Shown: positions 26,046 through 35,175, counted from the first letter of the stretch. The stretch is 64,000 nucleotides of DNA from Polaribacter sp. SA4-10 (GCF_002163835.1 NZ_CP019331.1:2021001-2085000), one strand, 5' to 3'. Numbers and translations are program-made. Notes: a model not told the origin generated them from the letters alone.

Positions 26046-26365
26046 CGGAGCAATTAATAAAGGGATTTACCAAGCTAAAAAGATTAATACATCATTCAGA
26101 CAGAGAAATAAAATATTGTAGTAATGTATACACGCAAATACTCAAAAGAAAAAAGATAGACATTAGTATAACGGAAGAAAATCATTGCTACGAAAATACG
26201 ATGGCAGAACGTGTAAACGGAATACTAAAAGCCGAGTTTTATCTCGATTAAACCTTTGTAAACGTAACACAGGCAATGAGAGATTCAAAAAATGAAATTA
26301 ATTTATACAATGAGGTAAGATTACATTTATCTTTAGAGTTAAAACACCAAATATGGTCTATTTAA
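26046..26365 (+). pseudogene. IS3 family transposase, C-terminal remnant
   Basis: Plus strand: RLIHHSDREIKYCSNVY, ISITEENHCYENTMAERVNG and ILKAEFYLD, then an in-frame TAA where Gln is expected, then TFVNVTQAMRD and INLYNEVRLHLSLELKH. This is the end of the rve (DDE) domain of IS3/IS150-type OrfB. The first two thirds of the gene and OrfA are missing. It sits directly upstream of upxY. Confidence 0.85.
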
Positions 26366-26538
26366 AAACAGCCTAAATCAATTTTAACCTTTAGTCGTAT
26401 TTCAGGACAAGACAAAACCATCTTTAACGGATTGTGTACTATTAATGAATAACATATCAAAATAAAAAGAAAGTGTAGAATTTGACGACTGCATGAAAAA
26501 AGTTTTGGGTAATCATTAAAAATATAGATAAACCAAAA

Positions 26539-26560
26539 ATGTTTGACCTATGTTTTACCT
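26539..26560 (+). repeat. Tandem 11-bp repeat inside the right island end
   Basis: ATGTTTGACCT followed directly by ATGTTTTACCT. The doublet matches 3904-3925 at the other island end in sequence and orientation. It stands 49 bp from the tRNA 3' end. Confidence 0.6.
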
Positions 26561-26573
26561 AAACCCATAAAAA

Positions 26574-26597
26574 AAGCCCTACATCTCTGTAAGGCTT
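26574..26597 (-). terminator. Terminator of the tRNA gene
   Basis: On the minus strand AAGCCTTACA / TGTAGGGCTT form a 10-bp stem with one mismatch and a 4-nt loop, followed by a T-run (26573-26567). It begins 12 bp after the tRNA 3' end. Confidence 0.75.
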
Positions 26598-26608
26598 GTG
26601 TAATAAAG

Positions 26609-26682
26609 TGGTCCCACTTGGGCTCGAACCAAGGACCCTCTGATTATGAGTCAGATGCTCTAACCAGCTGAGCTATGGGACC
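26609..26682 (-). tRNA. tRNA with CAT anticodon, probably elongator tRNA-Met
   Basis: 74 nt, folding as a complete cloverleaf: acceptor stem GGTCCCA/TGGGACC with discriminator A, D-stem GCTC/GAGC, anticodon stem TCTGA/TCAGA around loop CTCATAA, T-stem CTTGG/CCAAG with TTCGAGC loop. The CCA end is not encoded. It lacks the initiator features (A1:U72-type mismatch, three G:C pairs in the anticodon stem). A tRNA-Ile2 read with lysidine at the wobble position has the same anticodon and is not excluded. Its 3' half is duplicated at 3758-3802. Confidence 0.93.
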
Positions 26683-26742
26683 GAAAATATTGGGTGCAAA
26701 TGTACTCTTTATTTTAAAAAAACACAATAAAAAATAAGAATC

Positions 26743-27714
26743 TTAAACAGATCTATTCATTAACCACAAACCAAAATCCTTAAGACGCTGTTTATCTGTA
26801 TCTTTAATGTCCATTTCAGCCAAAGTATTAAAAGCTTTTTCTGTATAAATTTTTATTTCTTCTTTTATTAATAAAGGAATATCGTTTAACTGAAAGATTC
26901 TTGTAATATCTGCAATTTTAATAGCATTATCTTTTCTTTTTTTTCTGTATAAATATTTTAATTTTCCTTTATCATTTTTATTAGCAACTTCTACAGCCTT
27001 AAGATATAAATAGGTTTTTTTATTTTCTATGATATCACCACCTATCTGTTTACCAAACGTTTCTGGATTACCAAACGTATCTAAATAATCGTCTTGTAAT
27101 TGAAACGCTAACCCTAGATTTAAACCAAAATCATAAATTAAATTCGCATTGTCATCATTAGTTTCTGCTACAATAGCACCCATTTTTAATGCCGCAGCAA
27201 CTAAAACAGATGTTTTTAAACGAATCATATTAATATATTCATCTATTGTAACGTCGTTTCTAGTTTCAAAATCTACATCTAATTGTTGTCCGTCACAAAC
27301 CTCTAAAGCTGTTTTACTAAAAAGTTTTGCTAATTTTTGAAAAATAATAGGGTCATAATTCTCAAAATATTTGTAGGCTAAAATCAACATTGCATCTCCC
27401 GAGAGAATTCCTGTATTTGTATCCCATTTTTCATGAACAGTTGCTTTTCCTCTTCTTAACGGAGCAGCATCCATAATATCATCGTGAATCAATGTAAAAT
27501 TATGAAAAACCTCAACTGCTAAAGCTGCAGGTAGCGCTTTTTTAAAATCACTAGAAAAAATATCTGCTGCCATTAAAGTTAGCACCGGTCGAATTCTTTT
27601 TCCTCCTAATTTTAAAATATAATCTATAGGTTCATACAAGTTTTTAGGCTCGTGAATCCAGTCTTTTGATTCTAAATAAGATAGAAATTCTTTTTGATAA
27701 TGTAAAATGTCCAA
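26743..27714 (-). CDS. Polyprenyl diphosphate synthase (trans-isoprenyl chain elongation)
   Basis: Builds longer prenyl diphosphates from IPP, for quinones or carotenoids. Both aspartate-rich motifs are present: LIHDDIMDAAPLRRG and LQDDYLD, plus LGGKRIRPVL. I prefer the TTG at 27714 (MDILHYQKEFLSYL, 323 aa), which gives the normal family start. An in-frame ATG at 27780 would add 22 atypical residues. It is divergent from tetR, across an intergenic region holding a palindromic operator, so the regulator might affect it as well. Confidence 0.93.
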   Translation of the reverse strand: MDILHYQKEFLSYLESKDWIHEPKNLYEPIDYILKLGGKRIRPVLTLMAADIFSSDFKKALPAALAVEVFHNFTLIHDDIMDAAPLRRGKATVHEKWDTNTGILSGDAMLILAYKYFENYDPIIFQKLAKLFSKTALEVCDGQQLDVDFETRNDVTIDEYINMIRLKTSVLVAAALKMGAIVAETNDDNANLIYDFGLNLGLAFQLQDDYLDTFGNPETFGKQIGGDIIENKKTYLYLKAVEVANKNDKGKLKYLYRKKRKDNAIKIADITRIFQLNDIPLLIKEEIKIYTEKAFNTLAEMDIKDTDKQRLKDFGLWLMNRSV

Positions 27715-27789
27715 ATCTAAATTTTTTGTAAAAATAACGTAAAGAAATTCTTCTTTTAAAAGGAAATGATAAAAAATCAATAAAACTTT

Positions 27790-27830
27790 GGAAACTTTTA
27801 TTGTTTCTAAAGTTTCCTTGACTATATTTG
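27790..27830 (+). promoter_or_regulatory. tetR promoter with palindromic operator
   Basis: A perfect inverted repeat GGAAACTTT (27790-27798) / AAAGTTTCC (27809-27817) with a 10-bp spacer, plus an inner GAAAC/GTTTC pair. It covers the -33 TTG (27801-27803). TATATTTG (27823-27830) is a perfect -7 box 19 bp further. A dimeric TetR protein bound here would block its own efflux operon. Confidence 0.7.
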
Positions 27831-27839
27831 CACCTGATT

Positions 27840-28442
27840 ATGAGGGAAAAAATTTTAGAAAAATCAAAAGAACTCTTTTTAAACTTAGGTTTTAAAAGTG
27901 TTACAATGGATGAAATAGCCAGCGCTTTAGGTGTTTCAAAAAAAACAATTTACAAATATTTTAAAAACAAAACAGAACTTATTGCAGCGGTAACAGATTT
28001 TATCTTTAGTTCCATTAGTACAGGAATTGACATGATTTGCGAGCTAAAAAAAGATCCTATTGAAGAAATTTTTGATATAAAAAGGTTTGTAATGTATCAT
28101 TTGAAAGATGAAAAGTCATCTCCTCAATACCAATTACAGAAATATTACCCCAAAATTTACGCATCATTAAGCAAAAAACAATTTGATGTTATGAGAGGTT
28201 GCGTCATAAAAAATCTGAATCATGGGGTTGAAGAAGGTTTATATCGAAAAAATATTGATGTTGAATTTATTTCAAGAATCTATTTTAATGGTATGGTTTC
28301 AATAAAAAACAAAGATTTATTTCCTTTAGATCATTATTCTATGAACACATTAATGAATTATTATTTAGAATATCATCTAAGAGGAATTTGTACAGAAAAA
28401 GGAGTATCAAAATTAGAAAAACAATTAGAAGAGAAATTATAA
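27840..28442 (+). CDS. TetR/AcrR family transcriptional regulator
   Basis: 200 aa. N-terminal helix-turn-helix: ILEKSKELFLNLGFKSVTM then DEIASALGVSKKTIYKYFK, the canonical TetR pattern. The C-terminal ligand domain is diverged. The ATG at 27840 is chosen because the upstream TTG at 27828 lies inside the -7 box. It is the first gene of an operon with an RND efflux system (4 bp before tolC), so it most likely represses that pump and is autoregulated through the palindrome just upstream. Confidence 0.93.
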   Translation: MREKILEKSKELFLNLGFKSVTMDEIASALGVSKKTIYKYFKNKTELIAAVTDFIFSSISTGIDMICELKKDPIEEIFDIKRFVMYHLKDEKSSPQYQLQKYYPKIYASLSKKQFDVMRGCVIKNLNHGVEEGLYRKNIDVEFISRIYFNGMVSIKNKDLFPLDHYSMNTLMNYYLEYHLRGICTEKGVSKLEKQLEEKL

Positions 28443-28446
28443 ATAA

Positions 28447-29790
28447 ATGAAAAAAATAATATACACATTTTTAGTTTTCTTAATAGTGAGTTCAATACAA
28501 GCTCAAGAAACAGCGCTAAAGTTATCATTAGACGAAGCTGTAAATTACGCACTAAAGAATAGCTACAACAATAAAGTTGCAGACAACGACATTAAATCTG
28601 CTCATAAAAAAAAGTGGGAAACAACTACTATTGGTTTGCCGCAAATAGATGCAAAAGTAGATTACCAAAGCTGGTTAAAACAACAAGTTTCTTTATTGCC
28701 TGCAGAAATTTTTGGCGGTAATGAAGGCGATTTTACTGAAATTGCTTTTGGAACAAAACAAAACCTAAATGCAACCGTAACTTTAAACCAATTAATTTTT
28801 GATGGTTCTTATTTAGTAGCATTACAGTCTGCTAAAACCTATTTACAAATTTATGAACAAGCAAAAGAAAAGACAGAATTAGGAACTAGAGAAGCTGTAA
28901 TTAATGCGTATGGAAATGTTTTAGTTGCAGAAAAAAGTATCGAAATTTTAAAGCAAAACAAAGCTGTTTTAGAAAAAAACTTAAACGATGCAAAGAAAAT
29001 CTATGAAAATGGGTTTAATGAAGAAGAAGATGTTGAGCAACTAGAAATTACCTTAGGAAACCTTAAAAGTCAGTTAAATAACGTTATTAGAATGAAAGCA
29101 ATTGCCTACAAAATGTTAAACTTAACGTTAGGTAATTCTATAAACACCCCACTAACTTTATTAGATAATTTAGATTCATTAATCATTAAAAATATTGATT
29201 TAAACTTAGCAAGTCAATCTTTTAGTATAGACAATCATATAGATTATAAGATTGCACAAAACGATAGAGAAAGTAAGCGCTTATTAATGCGTTTAGAACA
29301 AAGTAAAGCATTACCAAGTTTATCTGCTTTTGTAAATTATGGCTATACAGGTAACTCAGATTCATTTACTTTTTTTGATAATGATCAGAAATGGTTTGGT
29401 TCCTCATTATTAGGAGTTTCTTTAAACGTTCCTATTTTTAGTAGCTTTAAAAGAGAATCTAAAACAACACAAGCAAAAATAGCTTTAGAAAGTGCAGATA
29501 TTAGATTAGAAGAAACCAAAGAGCGCTTAAACTTACAAGTAGCTAGCACAAAAAGTAATTATCAATTAAGTATAGAAAATTATCAAACAGCACAAAAGAA
29601 TTTAGGTTTAGCTAAACGAATAGAAAAAAAGCAACAAATTAAGTTCTTCGAAGGAATTTCTTCAAGTTTTGATTTATCACAAGCACAAAATCAATTGTAC
29701 ACGCAGCAGCAAAATTACATTCAATCTATGTTGGAAGTAATTGCGAATAAAGCAGCGCTAGAAAACGCATTAAACATACCAATCAAATAA
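28447..29790 (+). CDS. TolC-like outer membrane efflux protein
   Basis: 447 aa. Signal peptide ends at ...VSSIQA-QE (about residue 20). Two repeated outer membrane efflux halves, each with long coiled-coil helices (about 30-230 and 255-440): LSLDEAVNYALKNSYN at the start and FDLSQAQNQLYTQQQNYI near the end. It forms the outer-membrane channel of the tripartite pump with the two genes that follow. Normal family length. Confidence 0.93.
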   Translation: MKKIIYTFLVFLIVSSIQAQETALKLSLDEAVNYALKNSYNNKVADNDIKSAHKKKWETTTIGLPQIDAKVDYQSWLKQQVSLLPAEIFGGNEGDFTEIAFGTKQNLNATVTLNQLIFDGSYLVALQSAKTYLQIYEQAKEKTELGTREAVINAYGNVLVAEKSIEILKQNKAVLEKNLNDAKKIYENGFNEEEDVEQLEITLGNLKSQLNNVIRMKAIAYKMLNLTLGNSINTPLTLLDNLDSLIIKNIDLNLASQSFSIDNHIDYKIAQNDRESKRLLMRLEQSKALPSLSAFVNYGYTGNSDSFTFFDNDQKWFGSSLLGVSLNVPIFSSFKRESKTTQAKIALESADIRLEETKERLNLQVASTKSNYQLSIENYQTAQKNLGLAKRIEKKQQIKFFEGISSSFDLSQAQNQLYTQQQNYIQSMLEVIANKAALENALNIPIK

Positions 29791-29806
29791 TAAAAATCAA
29801 CCTGAA

Positions 29807-30979
29807 ATGACAAAAACATATATCACCATTTTAAGTATTATTCTTTTAGTTTCTTGCGGAAAGAAAGAAACTGTATCCATAGAAAACTTAGTATCTACAG
29901 GAACTTTAGACCAATTAACAGCTAAAAAGAAAGAAATAACAACCAATTTAGAAGCTATAAATACTGATTTAGAAGCTATAAATAATGCCATTTCTAAAAA
30001 AGACACGCTAAAAAAACTACCTTTAATAACAACTATTACTGCAAAAGAGGCCGTTTTTAATCATTATTTAGAAATTCAAGGAAATGTAAAAACAAAACAA
30101 AATATTTTAGTGTACCCAGAAATGCCAGGAATCTTAAAAAGAGTTCTTGTTAAAGAAGGAGAACGTGTTTCTAAAGGACAATTATTAGCAACTATTGACG
30201 ATGGCGGATTAAGCAATCAAGTTGCTCAATTAGAAGCTACCACACAATTAGCTAAAACTACATTTGAGCGTCAAAAACGTTTATGGGAACAAAAAATTGG
30301 ATCTGAAATTCAGTTTTTACAAACAAAAGCGAATTATGAAGCACAAAAAAGCACTTTAAATCAACTAAAAAGCCAACAAACTAAAGCATCAATTAGAGCA
30401 CCATTTTCTGGTGTTATTGATGATGTAATGAAAGAAGCTGGAACTGTTATTGCACCTGGACAAGGATCTGAGGTTTTTAGAATTGTGAATCTTAATAATA
30501 TGTATGTAGAGGCGGAAGTGCCAGAAAGATATATTGCAAGCATTACTAAAAACAAAGAAGTTAAAGTTGAATTCCCTGTTCTTGGAAGTAGTTTAAATAG
30601 TACAATAAGACAGGTTGGTAGTTTTATAAATCCAAATAATAGGTCTTTTAAAATTGAAGTTCCTGTTGCAAATAAAAGCGGAAATGTAAAACCAAATTTA
30701 ACTGCAAAACTTCAAATTAATGATTACACAGACAACAAAGCTATTTTAATTCCTCAGAGCATTATTTCAGAAAATGCAAACGGAGAACAATTTGTTTATG
30801 TTATTAAAAACAAAAATGCAAAAAATGAAGCTGTTGCAGAAAGGGTAATTATTAAAACTGGTAAAACGCAAGGAAACTTTATTGAAGTTTTAGAGAATTT
30901 ATCTGTTGGAAATGAGATTATTAAAGAAGGAGCTAGAAGTGTAAACAATGGGCAAACTGTAAAAGTTATCAATAAATAA
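29807..30979 (+). CDS. RND efflux periplasmic adaptor subunit (HlyD/AcrA family)
   Basis: 390 aa lipoprotein: signal ILLVSCGKKE puts the lipid on Cys about 17. A coiled coil (about 35-65) precedes the biotinyl-lipoyl half (GILKRVLVKEGERVSKGQLLATI), an alpha-hairpin (about 125-185), the second lipoyl half (IRAPFSGVIDDV) and the beta-barrel and membrane-proximal domains. The adaptor connects the RND pump to the TolC channel. The early coiled coil before the lipoyl domain is an addition common in Bacteroidota. Confidence 0.93.
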   Translation: MTKTYITILSIILLVSCGKKETVSIENLVSTGTLDQLTAKKKEITTNLEAINTDLEAINNAISKKDTLKKLPLITTITAKEAVFNHYLEIQGNVKTKQNILVYPEMPGILKRVLVKEGERVSKGQLLATIDDGGLSNQVAQLEATTQLAKTTFERQKRLWEQKIGSEIQFLQTKANYEAQKSTLNQLKSQQTKASIRAPFSGVIDDVMKEAGTVIAPGQGSEVFRIVNLNNMYVEAEVPERYIASITKNKEVKVEFPVLGSSLNSTIRQVGSFINPNNRSFKIEVPVANKSGNVKPNLTAKLQINDYTDNKAILIPQSIISENANGEQFVYVIKNKNAKNEAVAERVIIKTGKTQGNFIEVLENLSVGNEIIKEGARSVNNGQTVKVINK

Positions 30980-30990
30980 AAATAGTAAGG

Positions 30991-33900
30991 ATGACAAAAC
31001 AAAAAAAACAAGTAGATAAAGAGTTTAAATTATCCTCTTGGGCAATTCATAATAAAACCACCATTTATGTAATAATGGGTGTGCTATTTTTCTATGGTAT
31101 TTCTGCTTATTTAAGCATGGCCAGAGAAAATTTTCCGGAAGTAAAAGAAACTAAAATATACATTAGCACTGTTTTTCCTGGAAATACTGCTGAAGATATA
31201 GAGAAACTAATTACAGACCCTATAGAAGATAAAGTAAAAACGGTAAGTAATGTAGTAGAGGTTACCTCAACGTCTCAAGAAGATTACTCTATGGTAATTG
31301 TTGAGTTTGATGAAAACATCTCTGTAGAGCTTGCTAAACAAAAAATTAAAGACGAATTATCTACAGAAACTTCAAGCGAAGATTGGCCAACATTTAACGG
31401 TGCTAAAATAGAGCCTAATGTTTTTAATTTAAGTATGTCTGAAGAAATTGCAATCTTAAATATTAATATTTCTGGAGATTACCCTGTTTATAAACTAAAA
31501 GAATTTGGTGAATATTTACAAGATGAAATTGAAGATTTAGCAGAAATTAAGAAAGTAGATATCCGTGGAGCTCAAGAAAAAGAAGTTGAAGTTGCGGTAG
31601 ACATTTACAAAATGATGGCTGCAAAAGTGAGTTTTAATGATATTACTTCTGCAATTAGTAACGGAAACGTAACCATGTCTGCAGGTAATTTTATTACAAG
31701 TGGACAAAGAAGAACGGTAAGAATTATTGGTGAAATTGAAAAACCTTCTGCTTTAGAAGATTTTGTAATTAAATCTGAATTTAATAATCCTATTTATTTA
31801 AAAGACGTAGCAACAGTTTCATTTAAAGATAAAGACAAAACAACTTTTGCAAGAGAAAAAGGAAAAGCAGTTGTAATGTTAGATGTTAAAAAGAGAGCTG
31901 GTGAAAATATGGTTGCAGCATCAGAACAAATACATTTAATTGTAGATGAGGCTATTAAGAATCACTTTCCAAAAGATTTAAAAGTTACAATTACAAATGA
32001 TCAATCTTCTAAAACCATTGGTCAAGTAGATGATTTAGTAAACAACATTATTTTTGGTGTCTTCTTAGTAGTAACTGTTTTGATGTTTTTCTTAGGATTT
32101 AAAAATGCAGTCTTTGTTGGGTTTGCAATTCCGATGTCTATGTTTATGTCTTTAATGATTTTAAACTTATTAGGCTACACCATGAATACCATGATTCTTT
32201 TTGGATTAATTATGGGGTTAGGAATGCTGGTAGATAATGGAATTGTAGTCGTCGAAAACGTGTATCGTTTAATGGATGAAGAAGGAATGAGCAGAATTGA
32301 AGCTGCAAAAAAAGGAATTAGCGAAATTGCGTTTCCGATTATCATCTCTACTGCAACCACTGTAGCTGCATTTATTCCTTTAGGTCTTTGGCCTGGAGTA
32401 ATGGGCGATTTTATGGTATTATTACCTATTACTTTATCTACCGTTTTAGGTTCTTCTTTATTAGTTGCAATTTTCTTTAACTCCGTATTGGTTTCTCAAT
32501 TTATGAGTGTAGAAGATGTTGATATGCCAATCAAAAAAATTATTATTATCACAAGTGTAATGACTGCTTTAGGAATTATTGTTTTACTAACAGGAGGTGC
32601 ATATAGCGCTCTTGGAACTTTAATGATTTTTACTGCAATTATGTTGTGGATTTATAGATTGTTTTTAAGAGGTTGGGCAAATAGTTTTCAAAACAAAGTA
32701 TTACCAAAATTAGAAAGCTGGTACGAAAATCGTTTACGAAGTGCTTTAACAGGTAAAAGACCTTATGCATTAGTTGTACTGACTTTTGTATTATTAATAG
32801 CTTCATTTATTGCTTTTGGTTGGTCTTTAGGAACACAAAGAACTAAGGTAGAATTCTTCCCAGATAACAAACCAAATCAGATAATTGTTTATATAGAATA
32901 CCCAGAAGGAACAGATATTCAGAAAACAAATTCAATTACAAAGTTAATTGAAGAAAGAGTAGCTGACGTTTTATATGGTGATGAATATATGGATGGAGAC
33001 CGCAACTTTATGGTAGAAAGTTTAGTTTCTCAAGTTGGTGAAGGAGCAGGAAACCCACAAACAGATGGTGGTTCTGCAGCAGAAATACCTCATAAAGGTA
33101 AGGTTACTGCCTCTATGAGAGAATACAAATATAGAAAGGGTTTAGACAGTGAATTAATGCGTCAGAAAGTACAAACAGCATTAGTTGGTATTTATCCTGG
33201 AGTTTTAATTTCTGTTGAAAAAGATGCTAATGGCCCACCAGTTGGAGCACCAATTAATATTGAAATTGAAGGTGAAGATTATGCTGAATTGATTGCTACA
33301 GCTCAAAGAATGCGAGATTTTATCAATACAAAAAGTATTTCTGGAATTGATGAATTAAAGATTGACGTAAATAGAGACAAGCCAGGAATGGAAGTTTTGG
33401 TTGACAGAAAAAAAGCAGGGGAATTAGGAGTATCAACTGGTCAAGTTGGACAACAATTAAGAGCTTCAATTTTTGGTAACAAAGCAGGTGTTTATAAAGA
33501 AGATGGTGAAGATTATGATATCTATGTTCGTTTTAATAAAGAAAACAGATACAATAAAAGTGCCTTATTTAATCAAAATATTATTTTTAGAGACATGGCT
33601 TCTGGTAAAGTGAAAGAGATTCCTGTTTCTACAGTTGCAACACAAAAAAATAATTCTGGGTTTAGTGCTATTAAGCACAAAGACATAAGAAGAGTTGTTA
33701 CCGTTTATTCTGCTTTAGCTCCAGGAGAAACAGATGCAGGTGCTGTTGTTAGTAAAATTCAAAACGAAATGAAAAGTTTTAAAGATTTACCTAAAGGAAT
33801 CAAAATTGATTATACAGGTCAAATTGAAGAACAAAATAAACAAATGTTATTCTTAGTTGGAGCATTTTTTACAGGTTTGGCATTAATTTTCTTCATTTTA

Positions 33901-34479
33901 ATTTTTCAATTTAACTCGATTTCTAAACCAGGAATTATAATGATCGCAATTTTCTTAAGCTTCATTGGTGTGTTTGGTGGTATTGTTATTTCTGGTAGTT
34001 CATTTGTTATTATGATGACAATGATGGGAATTATTTCTCTTGCAGGAATTGTGGTAAACAACGGAGTAGTATTGTTAGATTATACACAATTATTGATAGA
34101 TAGAAAGAAAGCAGAATTAGATTTAGAGGAGGATGATTACTTAGATAAAGAAACATTATTTGAAATGATTGTAAGAGCTGGTAGAGCACGTTTACGTCCT
34201 GTATTATTAACGGCAATAACAACTATTTTAGGATTAATTCCTTTAGCAATTGGTTTAAACATTAACTTCTTTACATTATTTAGCGAGTTTGATGCTAATA
34301 TCTATTTTGGAGGAGACAATGTTGTTTTTTGGGGTCCTTTAGCTTGGACCGTTATTTATGGTCTTATAGTAGCAACCTTTTTAACCTTAATATTGGTACC
34401 AATTTTATTCTACTTAATTACACTATTTAAAATGTGGATTAAAAGTAAAACATCTTCTAAAGAAATAATTACACATTAA
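30991..34479 (+). CDS. RND family efflux permease (AcrB type)
   Basis: 1162-residue proton-driven inner-membrane pump. Two repeats, each with one helix, a large periplasmic loop and five helices. The FPGNTAEDIEKLITDPIED porter motif is near residue 65 and the GLIMGLGMLVDNGIVVVENV proton-relay helix near 405-425. It is about 100 aa longer than AcrB. The extra length includes an insertion at about 511-560 with two more hydrophobic stretches between the halves. Last gene of the efflux operon, followed by a strong terminator. Substrate unknown. Confidence 0.94.
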   Translation: MTKQKKQVDKEFKLSSWAIHNKTTIYVIMGVLFFYGISAYLSMARENFPEVKETKIYISTVFPGNTAEDIEKLITDPIEDKVKTVSNVVEVTSTSQEDYSMVIVEFDENISVELAKQKIKDELSTETSSEDWPTFNGAKIEPNVFNLSMSEEIAILNINISGDYPVYKLKEFGEYLQDEIEDLAEIKKVDIRGAQEKEVEVAVDIYKMMAAKVSFNDITSAISNGNVTMSAGNFITSGQRRTVRIIGEIEKPSALEDFVIKSEFNNPIYLKDVATVSFKDKDKTTFAREKGKAVVMLDVKKRAGENMVAASEQIHLIVDEAIKNHFPKDLKVTITNDQSSKTIGQVDDLVNNIIFGVFLVVTVLMFFLGFKNAVFVGFAIPMSMFMSLMILNLLGYTMNTMILFGLIMGLGMLVDNGIVVVENVYRLMDEEGMSRIEAAKKGISEIAFPIIISTATTVAAFIPLGLWPGVMGDFMVLLPITLSTVLGSSLLVAIFFNSVLVSQFMSVEDVDMPIKKIIIITSVMTALGIIVLLTGGAYSALGTLMIFTAIMLWIYRLFLRGWANSFQNKVLPKLESWYENRLRSALTGKRPYALVVLTFVLLIASFIAFGWSLGTQRTKVEFFPDNKPNQIIVYIEYPEGTDIQKTNSITKLIEERVADVLYGDEYMDGDRNFMVESLVSQVGEGAGNPQTDGGSAAEIPHKGKVTASMREYKYRKGLDSELMRQKVQTALVGIYPGVLISVEKDANGPPVGAPINIEIEGEDYAELIATAQRMRDFINTKSISGIDELKIDVNRDKPGMEVLVDRKKAGELGVSTGQVGQQLRASIFGNKAGVYKEDGEDYDIYVRFNKENRYNKSALFNQNIIFRDMASGKVKEIPVSTVATQKNNSGFSAIKHKDIRRVVTVYSALAPGETDAGAVVSKIQNEMKSFKDLPKGIKIDYTGQIEEQNKQMLFLVGAFFTGLALIFFILIFQFNSISKPGIIMIAIFLSFIGVFGGIVISGSSFVIMMTMMGIISLAGIVVNNGVVLLDYTQLLIDRKKAELDLEEDDYLDKETLFEMIVRAGRARLRPVLLTAITTILGLIPLAIGLNINFFTLFSEFDANIYFGGDNVVFWGPLAWTVIYGLIVATFLTLILVPILFYLITLFKMWIKSKTSSKEIITH

Positions 34480-34541
34480 GTATTTAATATGGATAACAGG
34501 ATAGAGGAGAAAAATAACTTCTAAAATTTAATTTTTTTATT

Positions 34542-34578
34542 AAAAAGAGATGAAACGATTATAGTTTCATCTCTTTTT
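34542..34578 (+). terminator. Terminator of the efflux operon
   Basis: A perfect 15-bp stem (aaaaagagatgaaac / gtttcatctcttttt) with a 7-nt loop, ending in a T-run, 62 bp past the RND stop and just before recX. Confidence 0.9.
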
Positions 34579-34592
34579 GTATTTTAGACAAA

Positions 34593-35066
34593 ATGATTAA
34601 AAAAGGTTCTTTTACTGTAGATGAAATTAAACGAAAGTTAGAAAACTATTGTGTTTATCAAGACAGATGTCATAAAGAAGTGGAGCAAAAAATGTATGAA
34701 TACAGATTAATTCCTGAAGCTAGAGAATTAATTCTTCTGAGCTTAATGAAAGATAATTTTTTAAATGAAGAACGCTTTTCTAAGAGTTATGCCAGAGGAA
34801 AATTCAGAATAAAAAGCTGGGGAAAACAACGAATTATTAGAGAATTAAAATTTAGAGATATTTCTGCATACAATTTAAAAACTGCTCTAAAAGAAATTGA
34901 TGAAACAGAATATATAGCAACTATTTATAGAATAACAGAAAATAGGAATGCTGTAATATCTGAACCAAATATCTATAAAAGAAAGAAAAAATTGATAGAT
35001 TTCTTAATGAGAAAAGGCTTTGAAAATGAATTGATTTACAAAGTTGTTGGTGAAGTAGTTTCTTAA
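34593..35066 (+). CDS. recX: Regulatory protein RecX
   Basis: 157 aa cytoplasmic modulator of RecA filaments. All-helical RecX repeats are visible: LENYCVYQDRCHKEVEQKM, LMKDNFLNEERFSKSYARGKF, SWGKQRIIRELKFRDIS, and a C-terminal KKKLIDFLMRKGFENELI. The length is normal. It is not beside recA here, as is usual in Bacteroidota. Confidence 0.9.
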   Translation: MIKKGSFTVDEIKRKLENYCVYQDRCHKEVEQKMYEYRLIPEARELILLSLMKDNFLNEERFSKSYARGKFRIKSWGKQRIIRELKFRDISAYNLKTALKEIDETEYIATIYRITENRNAVISEPNIYKRKKKLIDFLMRKGFENELIYKVVGEVVS

Positions 35067-35175
35067 ATTGCTGTTTCTTTAGATTTTCTGCCTTACTAAA
35101 TTCTGTTCAGCATAAATTGCATCAGTTTACAAAAAAAAAGTAACCTTCGTAAAGTCAATAAGTTGGTAAAAAGGA

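Larger units (their letters stand above)
25960..26608. other. Region between upxY and tRNA, no intact gene
   Basis: Contains an IS3-type transposase remnant (26046-26365), the right-hand 11-bp doublet (26539-26560) and the tRNA terminator (26574-26597). TACCTTTTG on the minus strand near 26014-26022 could be an upxY promoter with one extra T. A perfect 14-bp palindrome cgtttttaaaaacg lies at 26022-26035. Nothing else recognised. Confidence 0.5.
3758..26609. mobile_element. Putative tRNA-integrated genomic island carrying the exopolysaccharide locus
   Basis: The region between the tRNA 3' fragment and the intact tRNA(CAT) contains only polysaccharide genes, their decayed relatives, IS remnants and a DUF3127 pseudogene, while core genes resume at once on both sides. 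Seen directly: the direct tRNA repeat, and a tandem 11-bp repeat just inside each end. No integrase, excisionase or mobilisation gene is visible, so it would be an immobilised relic or a cargo block whose integrase was lost. The island call is an inference. Confidence 0.6.
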
